Assembly: GCA_025093985.1 (NCBI GenBank) | Contig: JACAAK010000002.1 | Location: 3,844,001-3,908,000 of the forward strand | Length of the DNA: 64,000 nt | Source of the DNA: Calvatia gigantea | Taxonomy: Eukaryota; Basidiomycota; Agaricomycetes; Agaricales; Lycoperdaceae | Reading direction: 5' to 3' | In this document: in pieces, positions 33,196-45,207 of the stretch | How the letters are laid out: the number at the start of each line of letters is the position of its first letter | Position numbering within the stretch: position 1 is the stretch's first letter | Notes under the pieces: generated by a model | Seen by the model: the letters and a program-made list of their open reading frames with translations, nothing else | Told to the model about the DNA's origin: nothing | Databases searched by the model: none | Program-made: the position numbers and the translations under genes

Positions 33196-35156
33196 TGTAC
33201 AACTTGTAGTATAGTAGTGGTTGGAATTGGGGGAGGAGAGGAGAACGCGATGATCACAAGCCTACCAGGAAGATGGTGGTGGTAGGAATGAGGCCGCCAG
33301 CTGATGAAATCAAAGAGAGAACAGCCCTTTTTATATGTGGGATTCAACAAGGTTCAACATAAGACCCGTGACTGTGTGAGATGCCGTAATTATCATGTTT
33401 TTAGATCCTGCCTCGCGCTGTTCTACAGGCTTCTTTATGAATCTACAAACACCTGGGGCTGTTAGGCCACTATACTTTCAGGGAGCGTCACGGCCCCGAT
33501 GACGATGCGGGGAACCCTAAGCTTAAACCTACAGCAAGCAGTTTTTGGAACCTCGCTATTAAACAAGTTCACGCATCTGCCAGGTGTGTTATACTTAAGC
33601 CCACGGGTTCTCGCCTTTCCCTCCAATCAGCTTCGAGGCCCTACCACTACGGGCCGTTTATTCTCACACGGACCGATGCACCGCCACCCCAAGAACTTCT
33701 CAAGCAGATACGCACTAACTTTGCACAGGTCTATCCGCGGTAGAACCCGAATATTGAACTGCGAAACGCCCATTTCCTATCAATATTCTCTTTATGAGAA
33801 TTATTAAAACCGATCAATCCAGAACACAATCCAATAACGCTGCTTGTTAGAACGCAAATTCATTCCCCCACTGCCAATGCCTCAGTTACAAACACGGCCA
33901 TAAGTTCGCCAGATCCAAACGAGGTTTGACCCAGTCCGTGTTTGGTCCGTTTGCTACTGCGCCTCCTTTACCCTATTCCTCGAAACCCGGTTTCGCAGCA
34001 CATCATAATGCGGTAGGCCCGTCCCAGAGACCAACATTTAGGGGTGAGTGACTGCTCCACCCAGGATCTCGGCAAAGAGCCAACCCTGCCACCACTATGA
34101 AGTATGTGCACCTGCTGAGTACACCGATCGTCCGGTAGATCACCATAAAGAACCACACGTTGTCGCTCTCGTATTCTCGATAAGGGGTGTGTGGGAGTAA
34201 GAGGAAACGGTGCAAGAGTGCAGCCTCCATGTTGCCAGGTGAAAATAAGACGGAGCTGCCCCATCGAGATTCAGTTTTCTGTTAACCGCTACCTACCTGC
34301 GGCCACCCAGCACTCCGGGACGGGGGCATGCGTCTGGAGGCCGAAGTGAAGGGTAAAAACAAAATGAAAAAGACCAGGGAAGGTAGGTGATACACCCGTT
34401 CAGTTTTCAAAGGGCAGACCACTCAATAAGGGATCACCAAATTGCCAAAGAATGTGAACACGCCCTCCCTTTATTTCCAGTGCACCAGGGACGAGTCTGG
34501 GGTCAACAGATGAAAAGGGCACCCTAATAGCAATCAAATATGGCAGGTGTATTGCTCAAACAGAAATCAGGCTACCCGCAACCACCCTCCCACATATACA
34601 CCGGGTAAAACGGCGGTCGCCTGCTCTGCAGCCAAATTGAAAGGTCGCTTTCACTTCACGCTGGACAAGACCTCTTCGGTTCTTTCACTGCTGTCCGAGA
34701 ACTCGCGAGCTGAGCCAGATCTTAAGCTAAGATTTTCTTGCAAGGTTACTAAATTCAACCAAGTCGAATGTTTTTGGGCAGCGATAGTTACAAGGTTCAA
34801 CTCTCACAATTTACGCCGTCAATCCCTTCATCGAGGACCTTTCAGCCTGAAACTGTCAGGAGATTTCCCCTCTCGCCAATGGCAATATCTTCTTCCTCAT
34901 TGAGACCCGGAAAGGACCATTGTAAGGGTGCAACCTGATTGAGGCTCTTACTTTTCGAGAGACACAGCAATGACAGAAGTTGGTAAAATACTGGATGTGA
35001 ATTCGTGGCCACCACAGGTGGTCTATCTGCAAAAACGGATAACATTCCATTTTCCGTCGGTTTGCGAGCTCAAAACGGATGTCCTTTAGCCCTGTAAGGT
35101 TTGCCCTAAGTGTACATCTATTGTCCGCGACAGTCTATGAATGCCACTAACCTACG
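33196..35156. other. Gene-poor interval upstream of Argonaute
   Basis: About 2 kb. Short ORFs on both strands lack motifs or splice-supported extension. I see no repeat or RNA gene. Part of it should serve as the Argonaute promoter. Confidence 0.4.
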
Positions 35157-36032
35157 CTAACCACCACCCACCCCTCCCATCGCTGACAAACTCAGGGCAA
35201 GGGCAGCCATGACCTGCAACGCTCTAACAAAGCTCGATGTATTCCGTATTCGATCCATCTGGCGTTGAGCTTCTTCCTCTTGCTTTCTCGATCCACGCAA
35301 TACATCATGATGTGATCCTTGCGGAGGAGTATAATGTCTCCCAGCACCACCACCTGAAGTAGCACCTGGAGGTCTGTTGGGCGGAGGGGTATATGTATGA
35401 GTATAATCGGGTTGTGGGTGGCGAAAGCCAGCGTTACTGCCACGAGGACGGTAAGGAGTCTCCCATGCGTAGGTTGCGCGGGGTCCCGAGGTGGGTGGTG
35501 CGCGTGGTGCGTAGGTGTGGGATTGGGGATGGAAGGGCCCGGGTGAACGGTGCAATAGACTACGGTCGTAAGCGCGCCTGAGGAACGAAGCAGAAGCCAG
35601 AAGCATTAATTAATCAGTACCGCAGCAGAATTTCTACAACCGCATGGCACACCGTTGGCGGTCATCTACCAGCACTGAGTAGGCCTCGCTTGCGGACGAG
35701 AATATTTCTTTGGATGTTGGGTCTTTGGACACATCAGGATGGTGTTTTTTGCTCAACTGAGAAACCAGTATGAATAGAAATTCTAGACGGGCAGCGTTAT
35801 CGCAGTGGCTCACGGACTTGATAATAATGAGACTGGGACAGCGTCAACAACAAGAAACTTGGGGTGTAGGGGGGAACACGCTTACCTTTATTTGGGCCTT
35901 GGGTGCATTCCGAGGCACTCCGAGAGTTTGGTAATGGTCAAGACACCGCAATGACGTTGTGAAGGCACGTCGAGAACGATTTAAAGGGGCAGACCGGCAT
36001 TTTAACGTCGACGACGACGAGAGTACAGACAT
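35157..36032 (-). CDS. Membrane-anchored mitochondrial-type J-domain (DnaJ) protein
   Basis: It is a co-chaperone that stimulates Hsp70. The N-terminus is Arg/Ser-rich ([14 protein letters not shown]), like a mitochondrial presequence. The J-domain begins [18 protein letters not shown] and contains [10 protein letters not shown] with the HPD tripeptide, then [14 protein letters not shown] and RAYDRSLL. Exons are 35886-36032, a 15-nt microexon at 35818-35832 (SHYYQ), 35653-35756 and 35157-35576, all with GT-AG borders. The C-terminal part is Pro/Gly/Tyr-rich, then [20 protein letters not shown], a likely single membrane segment close to the stop. The start is shared as a divergent promoter with ATG101. 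Exact compartment is inferred. Confidence 0.8.
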
Positions 36033-36200
36033 TAGTTAGTTGGAAAAATGACGCTGGGTGCCTCATCGTCGTGGGATATCACGTGGAATGACAGATATCA
36101 TAGAGACCCTTGATTCTGGTTAGGATTAGTTACCTGGCCTTTTCCTCAACAGCTTTAGTCCCATACTCCTATACTCGATACTCGATACTCGACTCTGAGC
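36033..36200. promoter_or_regulatory. 168-bp bidirectional promoter between DnaJ and ATG101 genes
   Basis: The two start codons diverge, separated by 168 bp. It contains a short tandem repeat of ATACTCGAT-like units at about 36166-36192, close to the ATG101 start. No TATA box is obvious. Confidence 0.6.
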
Positions 36201-37048
36201 ATGGCTGGAGTCAATGCTACATATCCAACTATAACAATTGACCTGGTGAGCATATTGCCCCGTCAACCGTAGCTTCTTCTGACATTCATTCGAGCGCCTC
36301 TAGGTCCTTGACCGCCAGACTATCAAAGATGTCCTAAATGGTGTTCCTCCACTCGATACTCTTCCACAGATTGTTTGGTCTCATAAGACCACAGATCTTC
36401 GAAGTCCTCGATGTCACGATGGTGCGTCTTGCGTCACTTTAGAAGCATCGACGAATTCTTGACTCCCCGCAGCCTGGTGTATCTGACCCAGAGATGGAAC
36501 AACTCGTTCGTGATAAGGTGGAAACCTTTTGGAGAGCTATCCAAGCTGACCCGGATTGGAGAGGTCAGGTGCGTAATCTCCCCCTCAACCCAGGACCATT
36601 TGCAATGGGATTGATTGGTCGAATAGCTCATTGCGACATTTTCTGAGAAAAGGCAGAAGAAAACATGGTATCAGCTTTACATGGCAGAGGAAGATGTGCC
36701 TTGGGAACAATGGTACAGACCTTTCCCTTATCCAACGTTTTATATTTACGCATCACTCCTTGACAGGATTATCAATGTCGAGCTCCGCCAACATAGGAAT
36801 GAACGAGGTAGGCCGTCCTTAGTGTCTTCCTGTTGGAACGATCATGATCCCACCATATCACAGACCGCCAGGACTTTTAATACCAACCTCGCGAACACCC
36901 TAACGAAATCGATACACTACCATGCTCACACATACCTCCTCTGAAGCGTGGTCGGACGGCGGTTCCACCCATAACCCAATCCAGTGGGATATCTCCGTTT
37001 CCGTTTAAAATTGCAGTCAACGTCGGAGGGGTTGAGGTCGGTTCATAA
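36201..37048 (+). CDS. ATG101: ATG101, HORMA-domain autophagy protein (reading frame shifted in three places)
   Basis: ATG101 is a subunit of the ATG1/ATG13 autophagy-initiation complex in most fungi and animals. The start is MAGVNATYPTITIDL. Exon 2 gives VLDRQTIKDVLNGV and, after an extra base at about 36345, HSILFHRLFGLIRPQIFEVL. The next exons give EMEQLVRDKVETFWRAIQAD, then FSEKRQKKTW, EEDVPWEQW, IINVELRQHRNER and FNTNLANTLTKSI. The order and spacing match ATG101, including the K-K-x-W...W-E-x-W core. Extra bases near 36915 and 36945 shift the frame before TTMLTHTSSE and before TAVPPITQSSGISPFPFKIA; the latter ends in TAA at 37046-37048. With these single-base corrections the protein is full length. 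Strong conservation otherwise suggests sequence errors or a very recent null allele. Confidence 0.75.
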
Positions 37049-37460
37049 ATAAGCCCATCTCCGTCACTCGAAAAGAGTCATCTTTTGCTAAAGGATCTGC
37101 GGGAGAATATCTTGGGTTATCACATAGACTTTGACTTGCTTATCTCCGCCCCCCTGTACCAATATCACGTGCCCCAGCAAAACGCCCATAATACCGCTTG
37201 GCAACTTTGCCATCCATCCCCCCAAAGTCCGAGACCCTGAGCTTATACTCTATCAAATCCTCGGGCGCCGAGCTCCACACCTAGCTTCGCGACCCGCTTT
37301 CAGTCAAGTGCACCCCATGTGTGACCGTGGACGTTTTGTGAGAGACTTCGATCATGGGACCGGACGAGCAAACTGGCGCCGAAATAGCCGGTGTTCACTT
37401 GAGAACCTGAGATTCCCTCCTCTTTCGCTAACCCTCATCTTGTGTTAGATTTTATTTTCT

Positions 37461-39841
37461 ATGGCATCACCGGTGCAGAACACTCTCCAAAACCACGAGT
37501 AGCCATTATTGGTGCTGGGTACGCGGATTTCACTCTTCTTTTTTGTGCCTCGAAATTATTTAATGGGTCCCGGGACTCTAGGACTGGAGGATTGTCGCTT
37601 GCTATCAAGCTCAAGCAAGCAATTGGGTTATGACAAGCTTTACCGTCCGCTTTTTATCCTTGATATATAAGACAGAAGCCTTACGGATTTGAACAGATTT
37701 TCGAAAAAGGAGAAGATGTTGGTGGAACATGGCGGGTATGTGTGATATCGACTTCAAGTCTCCATCTCGATTCTCAATGCTTAAATTGTTAATGCAATTA
37801 TGGTACTTGAATAGGACAACATTTACCCAGTCTGTTATCTCCACATTTATACGTACATGGCCCCTTAATCACTTCACTACAGGGCTGCTCCTCCGATATC
37901 CCAATGGTAATCTATTCCCTCTCAACGGAAAAACACGACTGGTCCCATTCACACGGCTACTCTCCCGACATCCAATCTTACTGGCAACTCCTCGCCCGAA
38001 AATACGCGCTATACCCTTCCATCCGTTTCCAAACAAAAGTCATATCCGCATCTTGGGACGATATCGCAAAAGTCTATCACATTAACCTTGAGAGTGTTTC
38101 TACTGGCGAGAAATCGACGTTCGAGGCTGAGGTGTTGGTTTCGGCTATAGGGGTGCTGGAGGTACCGAGGTACGCGGATATTCCCGGGTTAGAGACGTTT
38201 AAGGGCGAGATGTGGCACTCGGCGAGGTGGAGACACGATGTTGATTTGAGGAATAAAAAAGTGGCGGTTATTGGCAATGGTGCCTCTGCGTCCGTTATTT
38301 TATTTTGTTGGGAGTTAATGAGGCTGACGTCGGTGATTAGGACTCAATTCGTACCTTGCATCACAGAAGATCCTAGTGTACAGGTGACTGAGTTTTGCAG
38401 AACGCCGAGCTGGTTCCTGCCACCTGTACGATTGTTTTTCCTCCTTGATTCGCACAAATCATAATGTCAAAATTACAGATTCGCACTGAATACTCTGCTT
38501 TTCGTCGTTGGGTATTCCGCAACGTACCTTTGATGCAGCTTTCCTGGCGTTGGCTGATGTACTGGCGTGTAAGTTAACCGCCTAATTTATCACTTCAACT
38601 CCACCTCAACTCACCGGCGCCATAGTTGGAGCTATTTTACCTCGTGATCTTTGGTAGTGATTTCCTGCGCAAGTTCACTACAAAGGTTAGTGATAATCTT
38701 CCCTCCCTGAGAATCACTGACACTGGTCTTTATAGATAGCAAAGTATTATATCAGGTCTGCTGCCCCACCGGAGTACCATGAGACACTCATTCCGAAATA
38801 CTGTGAGTCTCTCGAGACTGATTATATATTAACTTATTTAGTCGCTGCAGCTATCGGATGCAAGCGTATCATCTTTGACACAGATTTCCTCAAAGCTTTG
38901 CACCGTCCCAACTTCGATCTGAACTGGGACGGTGTAGACAAGATCGTCGAGGATGGTATTATGACAAAGAAAGGTGCATGAGATGTATCTACCAAAACTA
39001 CTCGGCTTAAACGAGATACATAGGGGAGAAAATTCATTTCGACGTGATCATTTTCGGTACAGGTTATGCTGCCGTACGTCTCCTCATGTGTGCCCAGCTT
39101 CAACTCGTTCTCGAGAGCTCATGGTTTATTTTATAGGATAAATTTCCTCTTGAAATTCGCGGCACAAGAGGGTCTATTCAGGAGTACTTCGAGGAGAAGG
39201 AAGGACCACAAGCTTACCTCGGCACCACGTTCCCCGGCTTCCCCAATTTCTCCACTATCCTTGGTTAGTTCCCTCCCGTAATTTCATTTGAACCCACTTG
39301 ACGACAATTTTCTAGGGCCTAACACATGCCACTGGCCATACCTTCCGTTATATTCACCAATGAATGCCAGGCAGACTATATAATTCAGCTTATCAAACCT
39401 ATTCTGGGCCGCCAAGTCGTTACTATCGACGTCAAAGCCGAATCCACAGAGGCGTATAACGAAAAAATTCAAGGCAGACTCTCCAAATCTGTTTTCGTGA
39501 ACTGCCATTCATGGTACCGGGTTGGAGGTACTGGTAAAATTACGAACATCTTCCCTGGGTATGTTGCTCTTGCTCTCTCAAACTTATAGAGCTAATGGAG
39601 GGTTGATAGTGCGACAACCCTGTTCTGGCTGTGGCTTCGTAAGCCGAAATGGCAAGACTACACCGGACTTGGACTTGAAGAATGGCTTGAGCGGAGGCGC
39701 AAGACGAGAAGGAATAGGATTTTCAAGTGGATTACCATTCTGGCTGTGTTGGGTTTCGGAATGACCTATATTTTGCACAGTGGCTTCAACCGTCTGCTGC
39801 GGACGCTGGTCGCCCGAGCATTGGGAGAGGCAGTCTTGTGA
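37461..39841 (+). CDS. Baeyer-Villiger-type flavin monooxygenase with C-terminal membrane segment
   Basis: It uses FAD and NADPH to insert oxygen next to a carbonyl, or to oxidise a heteroatom. The first Rossmann motif is formed by splicing (PRVAIIGAG, then GGLSLAIKLKQ). EKGEDVGGTWR, YPGCSSDIPM and EKHDWSHSHGYSPDIQSYWQ follow. The fingerprint FKGEMWHSARW fits F-x-G-x-x-x-H-x-x-x-W. The second dinucleotide motif is KKVAVIGNGASA. Further exons give VPCITEDPSVQVTEFCRTPS and VIIFGTGYAA. Near 39327 and 39343 two extra bases interrupt GPNT-ATGHT-SVIFTNE. After the last intron come LFWLWLRKPKWQDYTG and a hydrophobic helix (WITILAVLGFGMTYIL), with stop at 39839-39841. The N-terminal start is not certain: the ATG at 37461 is out of frame by one base with the FAD motif, so an upstream exon or an indel is possible. 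Confidence 0.75.
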
Positions 39842-40369
39842 CATTAAGGTATCGGCTGCGTTTTATTGGATGTGTTTGGTGGCATATTTCTCCCACCTTC
39901 TTTGTCGAATTGGTCTTACTGTGTATGCATGTGTCATCAGATATCAACCAGTCACTCCATAATTAATACCTTAAATTAGGATACTCAAAGAAAGTGGTAT
40001 TCGGAGCATTGATTTTCTGAGGTCAATAATCACCTGCGTCAACCTCGGATCTCAATCCCTTCCATGAGAAAGTCTGGTCCTGCGGCGGGGAATATCGCTC
40101 TCACCCCAGACAAAGGTTTCCGATTAATAACAGTTGTCCCCATCGAGTCGACGCACAAACCCGAACGGGTTGTTTGTTTGGTAAGGGTCACACCGACATA
40201 CTGCTACCACCCTTCCCATGGCATTTGGATAGTACTCCGCTTTCGGGTTCTCTCTTGGCCGGGCGTATCACAAGATCAGACACGGCTACTATGTCAATAT
40301 ACTTATAGGAGTTGACCTACACGACCTTTCTGCTTTCCAGTACGCTCATAGTGCTACACCGCTGGTAAC
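39842..40369. other. Intergenic between monooxygenase and alcohol dehydrogenase
   Basis: Both flanking genes point to the right. No gene or repeat is seen. Confidence 0.4.
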
Positions 40370-42027
40370 ATGTCTTTTCAAATCCCCAAGACCCAAAAGG
40401 CTGCTGTCTTGCACGAAGTCGGAGGCGAATATCGCATTGAACCAAGTTGGCCCGTTACCCAGCCAAACGAGCTCAAACCAGGCGAATGCCTAGTTAAGCT
40501 CGAGTATTCTGGTGTATGTCACTCTGATTTGCACATCAAGAACGCAGATTGGGGATTCACCCCGAAAGTCCCGCTTATCGGCGGTCACGAAGGCGTGGGG
40601 GTTGTTGTGGCTATTGGCGAACACACGCAAAATCCGGCGGTTAAGGTCGGAGATCGAGTTGGGTTGAAGTGGCTTGCAGGGGTTTGCGAAATGTAAGTGC
40701 TGCACACTTCCCTGGTGGCTTACTCGGGCTTATATGATCGGTCTTGTGTAGTTGTGAGATGTGCCGCAGCGGTCATGAATACTGTATGTCCGTTGATATC
40801 CAAGAGACTCCGCCACGCTGCTGACTCATCATTAACGTGGACAGCTTGCCTTGATCCTGCAAGAAAATTGGCCCATGGCAACCAAGTGCAAGGAACGTTC
40901 CAGCAATACGCCGTTAGTCCCTTTGACTTTCCTCACGCTCTTCAGAATTTCTCTCATGCGCTCCTTCTTCAGGTGTCTTTTGTGAATTATGTAACGAAGA
41001 TCCCAGATGGTGTTGACAGTGCCCCGGCCGCGCCCATTCTTTGTGCAGTATGGCTTTGATAGCATTGACACCCCGCCTAGACTCACCATCTGTGTAGGGT
41101 GTTACAGTTTATAGTGCCGTGAAAAAATCAGGAGCTCGCCTTGGACAATGGGTTGCAGTTACCGGTGCTGGAGGAGGCTTGGGTCACCTTGGTGTGTGGT
41201 TCTTACCTTACCTGTAGGGATCCCCACGCTTATATCCAACTGCCAGCTGTCCAATATGCCGTTGCTCAAGGCCTTCGTGTAGTTGCAATTGGTAACCTAC
41301 TTCTCCAACCACCCATTAAACACGTCGGTGCTAATCACACGTCAAACCTCAGATACTGGAGAGGAAAAGAAGAACCTCGCACTTAGTCTCGGTGCTGAGA
41401 AATGGGTTGACTTTAAGGAGAGCAAAGATCTCGTCGCTGACGTCCAAGCAGCTACTGGTGGCCTTGGTCCTCAGGCTGCAATTGTCACGAGTAACGACGT
41501 GAGTCTCGCTTCAAACACTCAGCAGGGCTGCGGCTGATGATCCTTCAAAGGCACAAGCATTCGTACAAGCCGCGTTCTACCTGAAATACACCGGTACGTT
41601 GGTGGCAGTTGGTGTGCCCGCCGGACCTGCGAAGTTAGAAATTCCTATTATGTTGGCGATCGGTAAGGTCCGTGGCACAGACCCGCCCCTAGTACTCTCC
41701 CTTGAAGGGAAGCTGAATAGTTCAACGTAATGTAGAGTCTTAAGGTGGTTGGGTCAATGATTGGGAAAGTAGAGTACCTTTCGTGATACGCTCTCTGCTG
41801 GACTGACACTGGGCAAAACATAGGAATCGTATTGACGCAGATGAAGCTCTTGCGCTTGGTGCGCTTGGAAAAGTCAAGTGCAAGCATGAGGTTCGTAACC
41901 TTGATGATTTGAATGCGTGAGTTTTATTGTTCCACCTGAGAAACAAAGTTTTGAATTCTCGATCAACAGTGCCTTCAAAGATATGGAGGAAGGGAGGATC
42001 AATGGAAGAATCGTCCTCAAGATCTAG
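40370..42027 (+). CDS. Zinc-dependent alcohol dehydrogenase (MDR superfamily)
   Basis: It interconverts alcohols and aldehydes or ketones with NAD(P). The start is [20 protein letters not shown]. Catalytic zinc ligands are visible in [10 protein letters not shown] (Cys) and GGHEGVGVV (His-Glu). Splicing joins GVCE to [13 protein letters not shown], giving the structural zinc pattern C-x2-C-x2-C-x7-C. Then [20 protein letters not shown] (assembled across introns) and [16 protein letters not shown] follow. The Rossmann motif is [14 protein letters not shown]. Later exons contain [31 protein letters not shown] and [20 protein letters not shown], with the final exon ending INGRIVLKI, stop 42025-42027. 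About seven introns of 50-70 nt. It resembles yeast-type ADH. It follows a BVMO-type gene in the same direction, which would fit sequential oxidation. Confidence 0.85.
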
Positions 42028-42747
42028 AATCCTGGAGTTACCTACACCAGGCGTGATATGTATTTAAATTGTACAGTAAGACCTACGGCGTGATGGAATT
42101 ATACTCATTGGTGTCTGGTTGGCGTATTTTTATTGCTGCGCTCCCGATATCGACAGCGAGGGTAAGTTAGATATGTTGATTGAGAGAAGGAATGGTTGAA
42201 ACAGGAATCGCAAGGAAAATTTAGCAATAAACAACGTTCGATTGCCCGCTCTCTGACTATAGGTTGGATGGCGAGGATCGGACTACGCCAGAATCAAGAT
42301 TCACTGCGGAAACTCGGGAAAATTGTGCCCATTGAAATAGATAAGGACCCCTGGGTAATCGACGAAGATGCCATTTCAAGATCCCAGGTCCGGGTGTGGT
42401 CAGACCCCGTAGTCTCAATTCCTGGCGTGTATATTCTCGATGGTATGGTCAAACTCTTAGCTGGGGCGGTCTCGAAACCGACGGGTCCCTTCCAAGGCCC
42501 AGAGTAACCGCGCCCCTGGTATGGGCCTGTTCGGTTTTTTTGGGAAACAATCTCGCGCTGAAGCGACTCTAAGTGATAGCGATCAAATTAGTGTCATCAT
42601 GGACTAGTAAATAAAAGCACGTCGGAGGCAACCGTTGAAGGAGTGTCGATGAGGTGGTGTGTGGCCATGTGAGTATCCACGTCGAATGCCAAATCTAAGG
42701 AAAAGTAAAAAGCGGGTGTGGGGTTGTCTAATGATATAAATGATAAT
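42028..42747. other. Intergenic downstream of ADH
   Basis: A 103-codon ORF at 42196-42507 (plus) has no recognisable motif, and I do not call it a gene. This is the convergent region with the PP2C-like gene. Confidence 0.4.
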
Positions 42748-44609
42748 CTAAGTAAAGAAAACGACTTCTACTGAGATGTCATCTCTAATTCGGAATCAGT
42801 TTCCCCCCGACTCCAAAATGGCGGGAAGGGACCTACCGAAATTGCCTCGACCTTGGCATGTTCATCGCCACCAAGGCCTCCGTCACATCTTTATTTCCAC
42901 CTCCAAGTGCGTTCCTGACTAGGTGCTGAGCGAACGTTCCTGTCGACATTCACAAACTTCTTTGGTACCCCCCACATCCTATACATAAATGTATCATCCC
43001 TCTGTTCGGAAGGTTTTACGGGCAAGTCCTGCCTCTCGAATATGTCCTTCCTCAGAATCGTTACCATGGACGGTGCAACGACGGGTATGGGTGGAGGCGA
43101 CCTCGTCATTGATGAGGTCTCTGGGTCGTAAAATGCTATAACCTCGTTGTTCCCGGGCTCCTTTAAGTCACCAAAGACTATCCTTCGGTACCTCTTCAGC
43201 CATAATCCCACGAGCCCAACAGCTTCCTCGTTCGTAAGACTTGACCAAAAACCCTGGTTTGCCATGACAAGAAAATCTCCCGGCCGGGTTTCAATGGTAG
43301 TGACCACGGGCTCCGCACTCGCAGCGGCCTGAGGCGGGATATCACTCGATATGAACGGAAATGCGTCACGTAGTCGTCTGCGCAGCTCCGCATCCCATTT
43401 CCATAGACCATCTCCTAAGGAATACACGATTCCTGTGTGCTTTTGAACCCGTTTGGGGGGATCTTCAGGAAATCCAGAAGGTATTGCCATGTCGCGTGTC
43501 AGTACGTGGACATGGTAGATTTCCTCTCCTCTTTCAGTTACCACGCGTCTTCCGAGGACAGCACGCGAATCACCCGTGTTTGCCAGGTGTAGCTGCCGCG
43601 TGTCACTCTCGTACACGGCAACTAGATTTGACGACCCAGAATAGGCGCGAGATACCAATTCTGCCGCATCCCCGTATGAGAGCGGATTATCCTGGTTCTC
43701 CCGTTCGGGTTCATTGTTCAAATATCTCTGGGCTGCTTCGAGGGCGCGCTGTATAGCCCCCAGGGTAACCTCGTGGTCAACGTTCATGACGGCTTGTTTG
43801 AGTGCTGCATCAAAATCCTCTGCAGATGGGTATGGTCTACCGGACCCAACTCCGGACCAATAATCCATATTTTCTGGACTACCCCCAAGGTCGATGTGGG
43901 CGTCAGGTAGCGTCGTCTGTTTGGAGTAGAGGTTAGCCAGCGTATCCATGATAGCGTGCCGAAGGTTATGTGCGAGATGTGAAGCCATTTTGCCTCCATT
44001 GTGTCCGTCATGTATACCGAAGAAAACCCAGTAATGAGAAGGAAGCTCAATAAAATATGATGATGAAAAACAACTGAGATTCGAACCACTGTTTACATTG
44101 GGATAGTCGTTAATGTGGAGGTCGAGAAGATCGGTGCCGAGAACTCACCTGCTTAGGGCACAAACATCATATCGTGATATTCCACAAGGTATATCGACTA
44201 AATAGATTTGGCTATCATTAGCAATATGTTCCTCTATTGTTTTTGGTTGCAGTTCCCAAAATGTGCGGGAGTACGCATGTGTGTGGGTCGTATAATCAAT
44301 TGGTTCCTGTCCCGTGGACTCCTTATCCTCGGGAGGAGGCAAGGAAGACACGTCGGTATCGGCGTGAATGATGCCATACGGCACGAGTTGTTTCGTGTTG
44401 AATCCGTACAACGTCAAGGCTCCTATCAGAGATGCCGCCACAAGAGTGAAGATATTAGAGTACTTTTGTCGCGATTGATGGGGAAATGGTATCTGGGGAC
44501 CGCGGGTGGCATAGAAACGGCAGGGGGATGTGGAAGACCTCGTTGGCGCGAGTATCGGATCCGAGGGACGTAGTTGTCGGTAGCAGTTCCTGACACCAGC
44601 CTTGAGCAT
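42748..44609 (-). CDS. PP2C-like phosphatase 1, membrane-anchored, with an atypical metal site
   Basis: PP2C enzymes are metal-dependent Ser/Thr phosphatases. The N-terminus (MLKAGVRNCYRQLR) followed by the hydrophobic IFTLVAASLIGALTLYGF suggests mitochondrial targeting with a membrane anchor. After an intron comes FFGIHDGHNGGKMASHLAHN, the D-G-H motif. Then come VAVYESDTRQLHLANTGDSR, AVLGRRVVTERGEEIY and PGDFLVMANQGFWSSLTNEE, where the usual T-D-G-L-W-D Asp is Gln. An extra base near 42934 shifts the frame; the continuation HLVRNALGGGNKDVTEALVA and, after an intron, RDDISVEVVFFT complete the fold and end at TAG (42748-42750). Without the shift, translation stops at 42891. The layout resembles fungal PDP-like phosphatases. 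Confidence 0.75.
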
Positions 44610-45207
44610 GACCAGGGGGAAGAGAGAAGCGTAGAACGGGGGGGGGAGGTGTCGATGGTGTATTGCACTTTGTGGAAAGTAGGGATTCACCTTCAAAGGA
44701 TCTGAAAAAGCGGATGAAAAGTACCAGAGCCGTAGCTCGGGAGGATTTTCTTGGCTGGATATTGTGCTTACTGACAAAGCTAACAACAGACGTCTGCATA
44801 AACCATACCAAGTTAGCCAGACCGGCTCGATGGAAAAACTCAACTTACGTGCGTTAGAAATAGATAGGGAGGCTAGTCGAGACAAGGCTGTGTTACGAGT
44901 GCATCGTGGACTTGTTCCATCACTTCCCGTTGGACGTTGGACGCTCCGATGATCCAAGGAACAATGTTGACCAAGCAAGGACAAACAATGCTGGGCGCTT
45001 GACTTTGGATCGGAAAAACTACGAGGCGGGGCGAGGGTAAGAGTGTGATGTATTCAATGGAAAAAGCGTACTATATACATTTTGAGTGGGGATATTTAGC
45101 AACTCTATGGTAGGAAGTTTGGATAAGGTAACGATGGAGTAGTAAGCAATGTCCTATCAGTGTTAACTGTCAGCAGAAACGGGGAATGCTTCCGAAAATC
45201 CTCTACG
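44610..45207. other. Intergenic between the PP2C-like and MFS genes
   Basis: It contains an open frame continuing upstream of the PP2C start, but its composition is not protein-like. No further gene is seen. Confidence 0.35.

Noticed and set aside
42196..42507. 103-codon ORF between ADH and the PP2C-like gene
   Set aside because: No motif, no splice-supported extension, and composition like the surrounding intergenic DNA.
44610..44984. Upstream extension of PP2C-like 1 to an ATG at 44984
   Set aside because: The added 125 residues look like translated promoter. The ATG at 44609 directly precedes a typical mitochondrial-type N-terminus.
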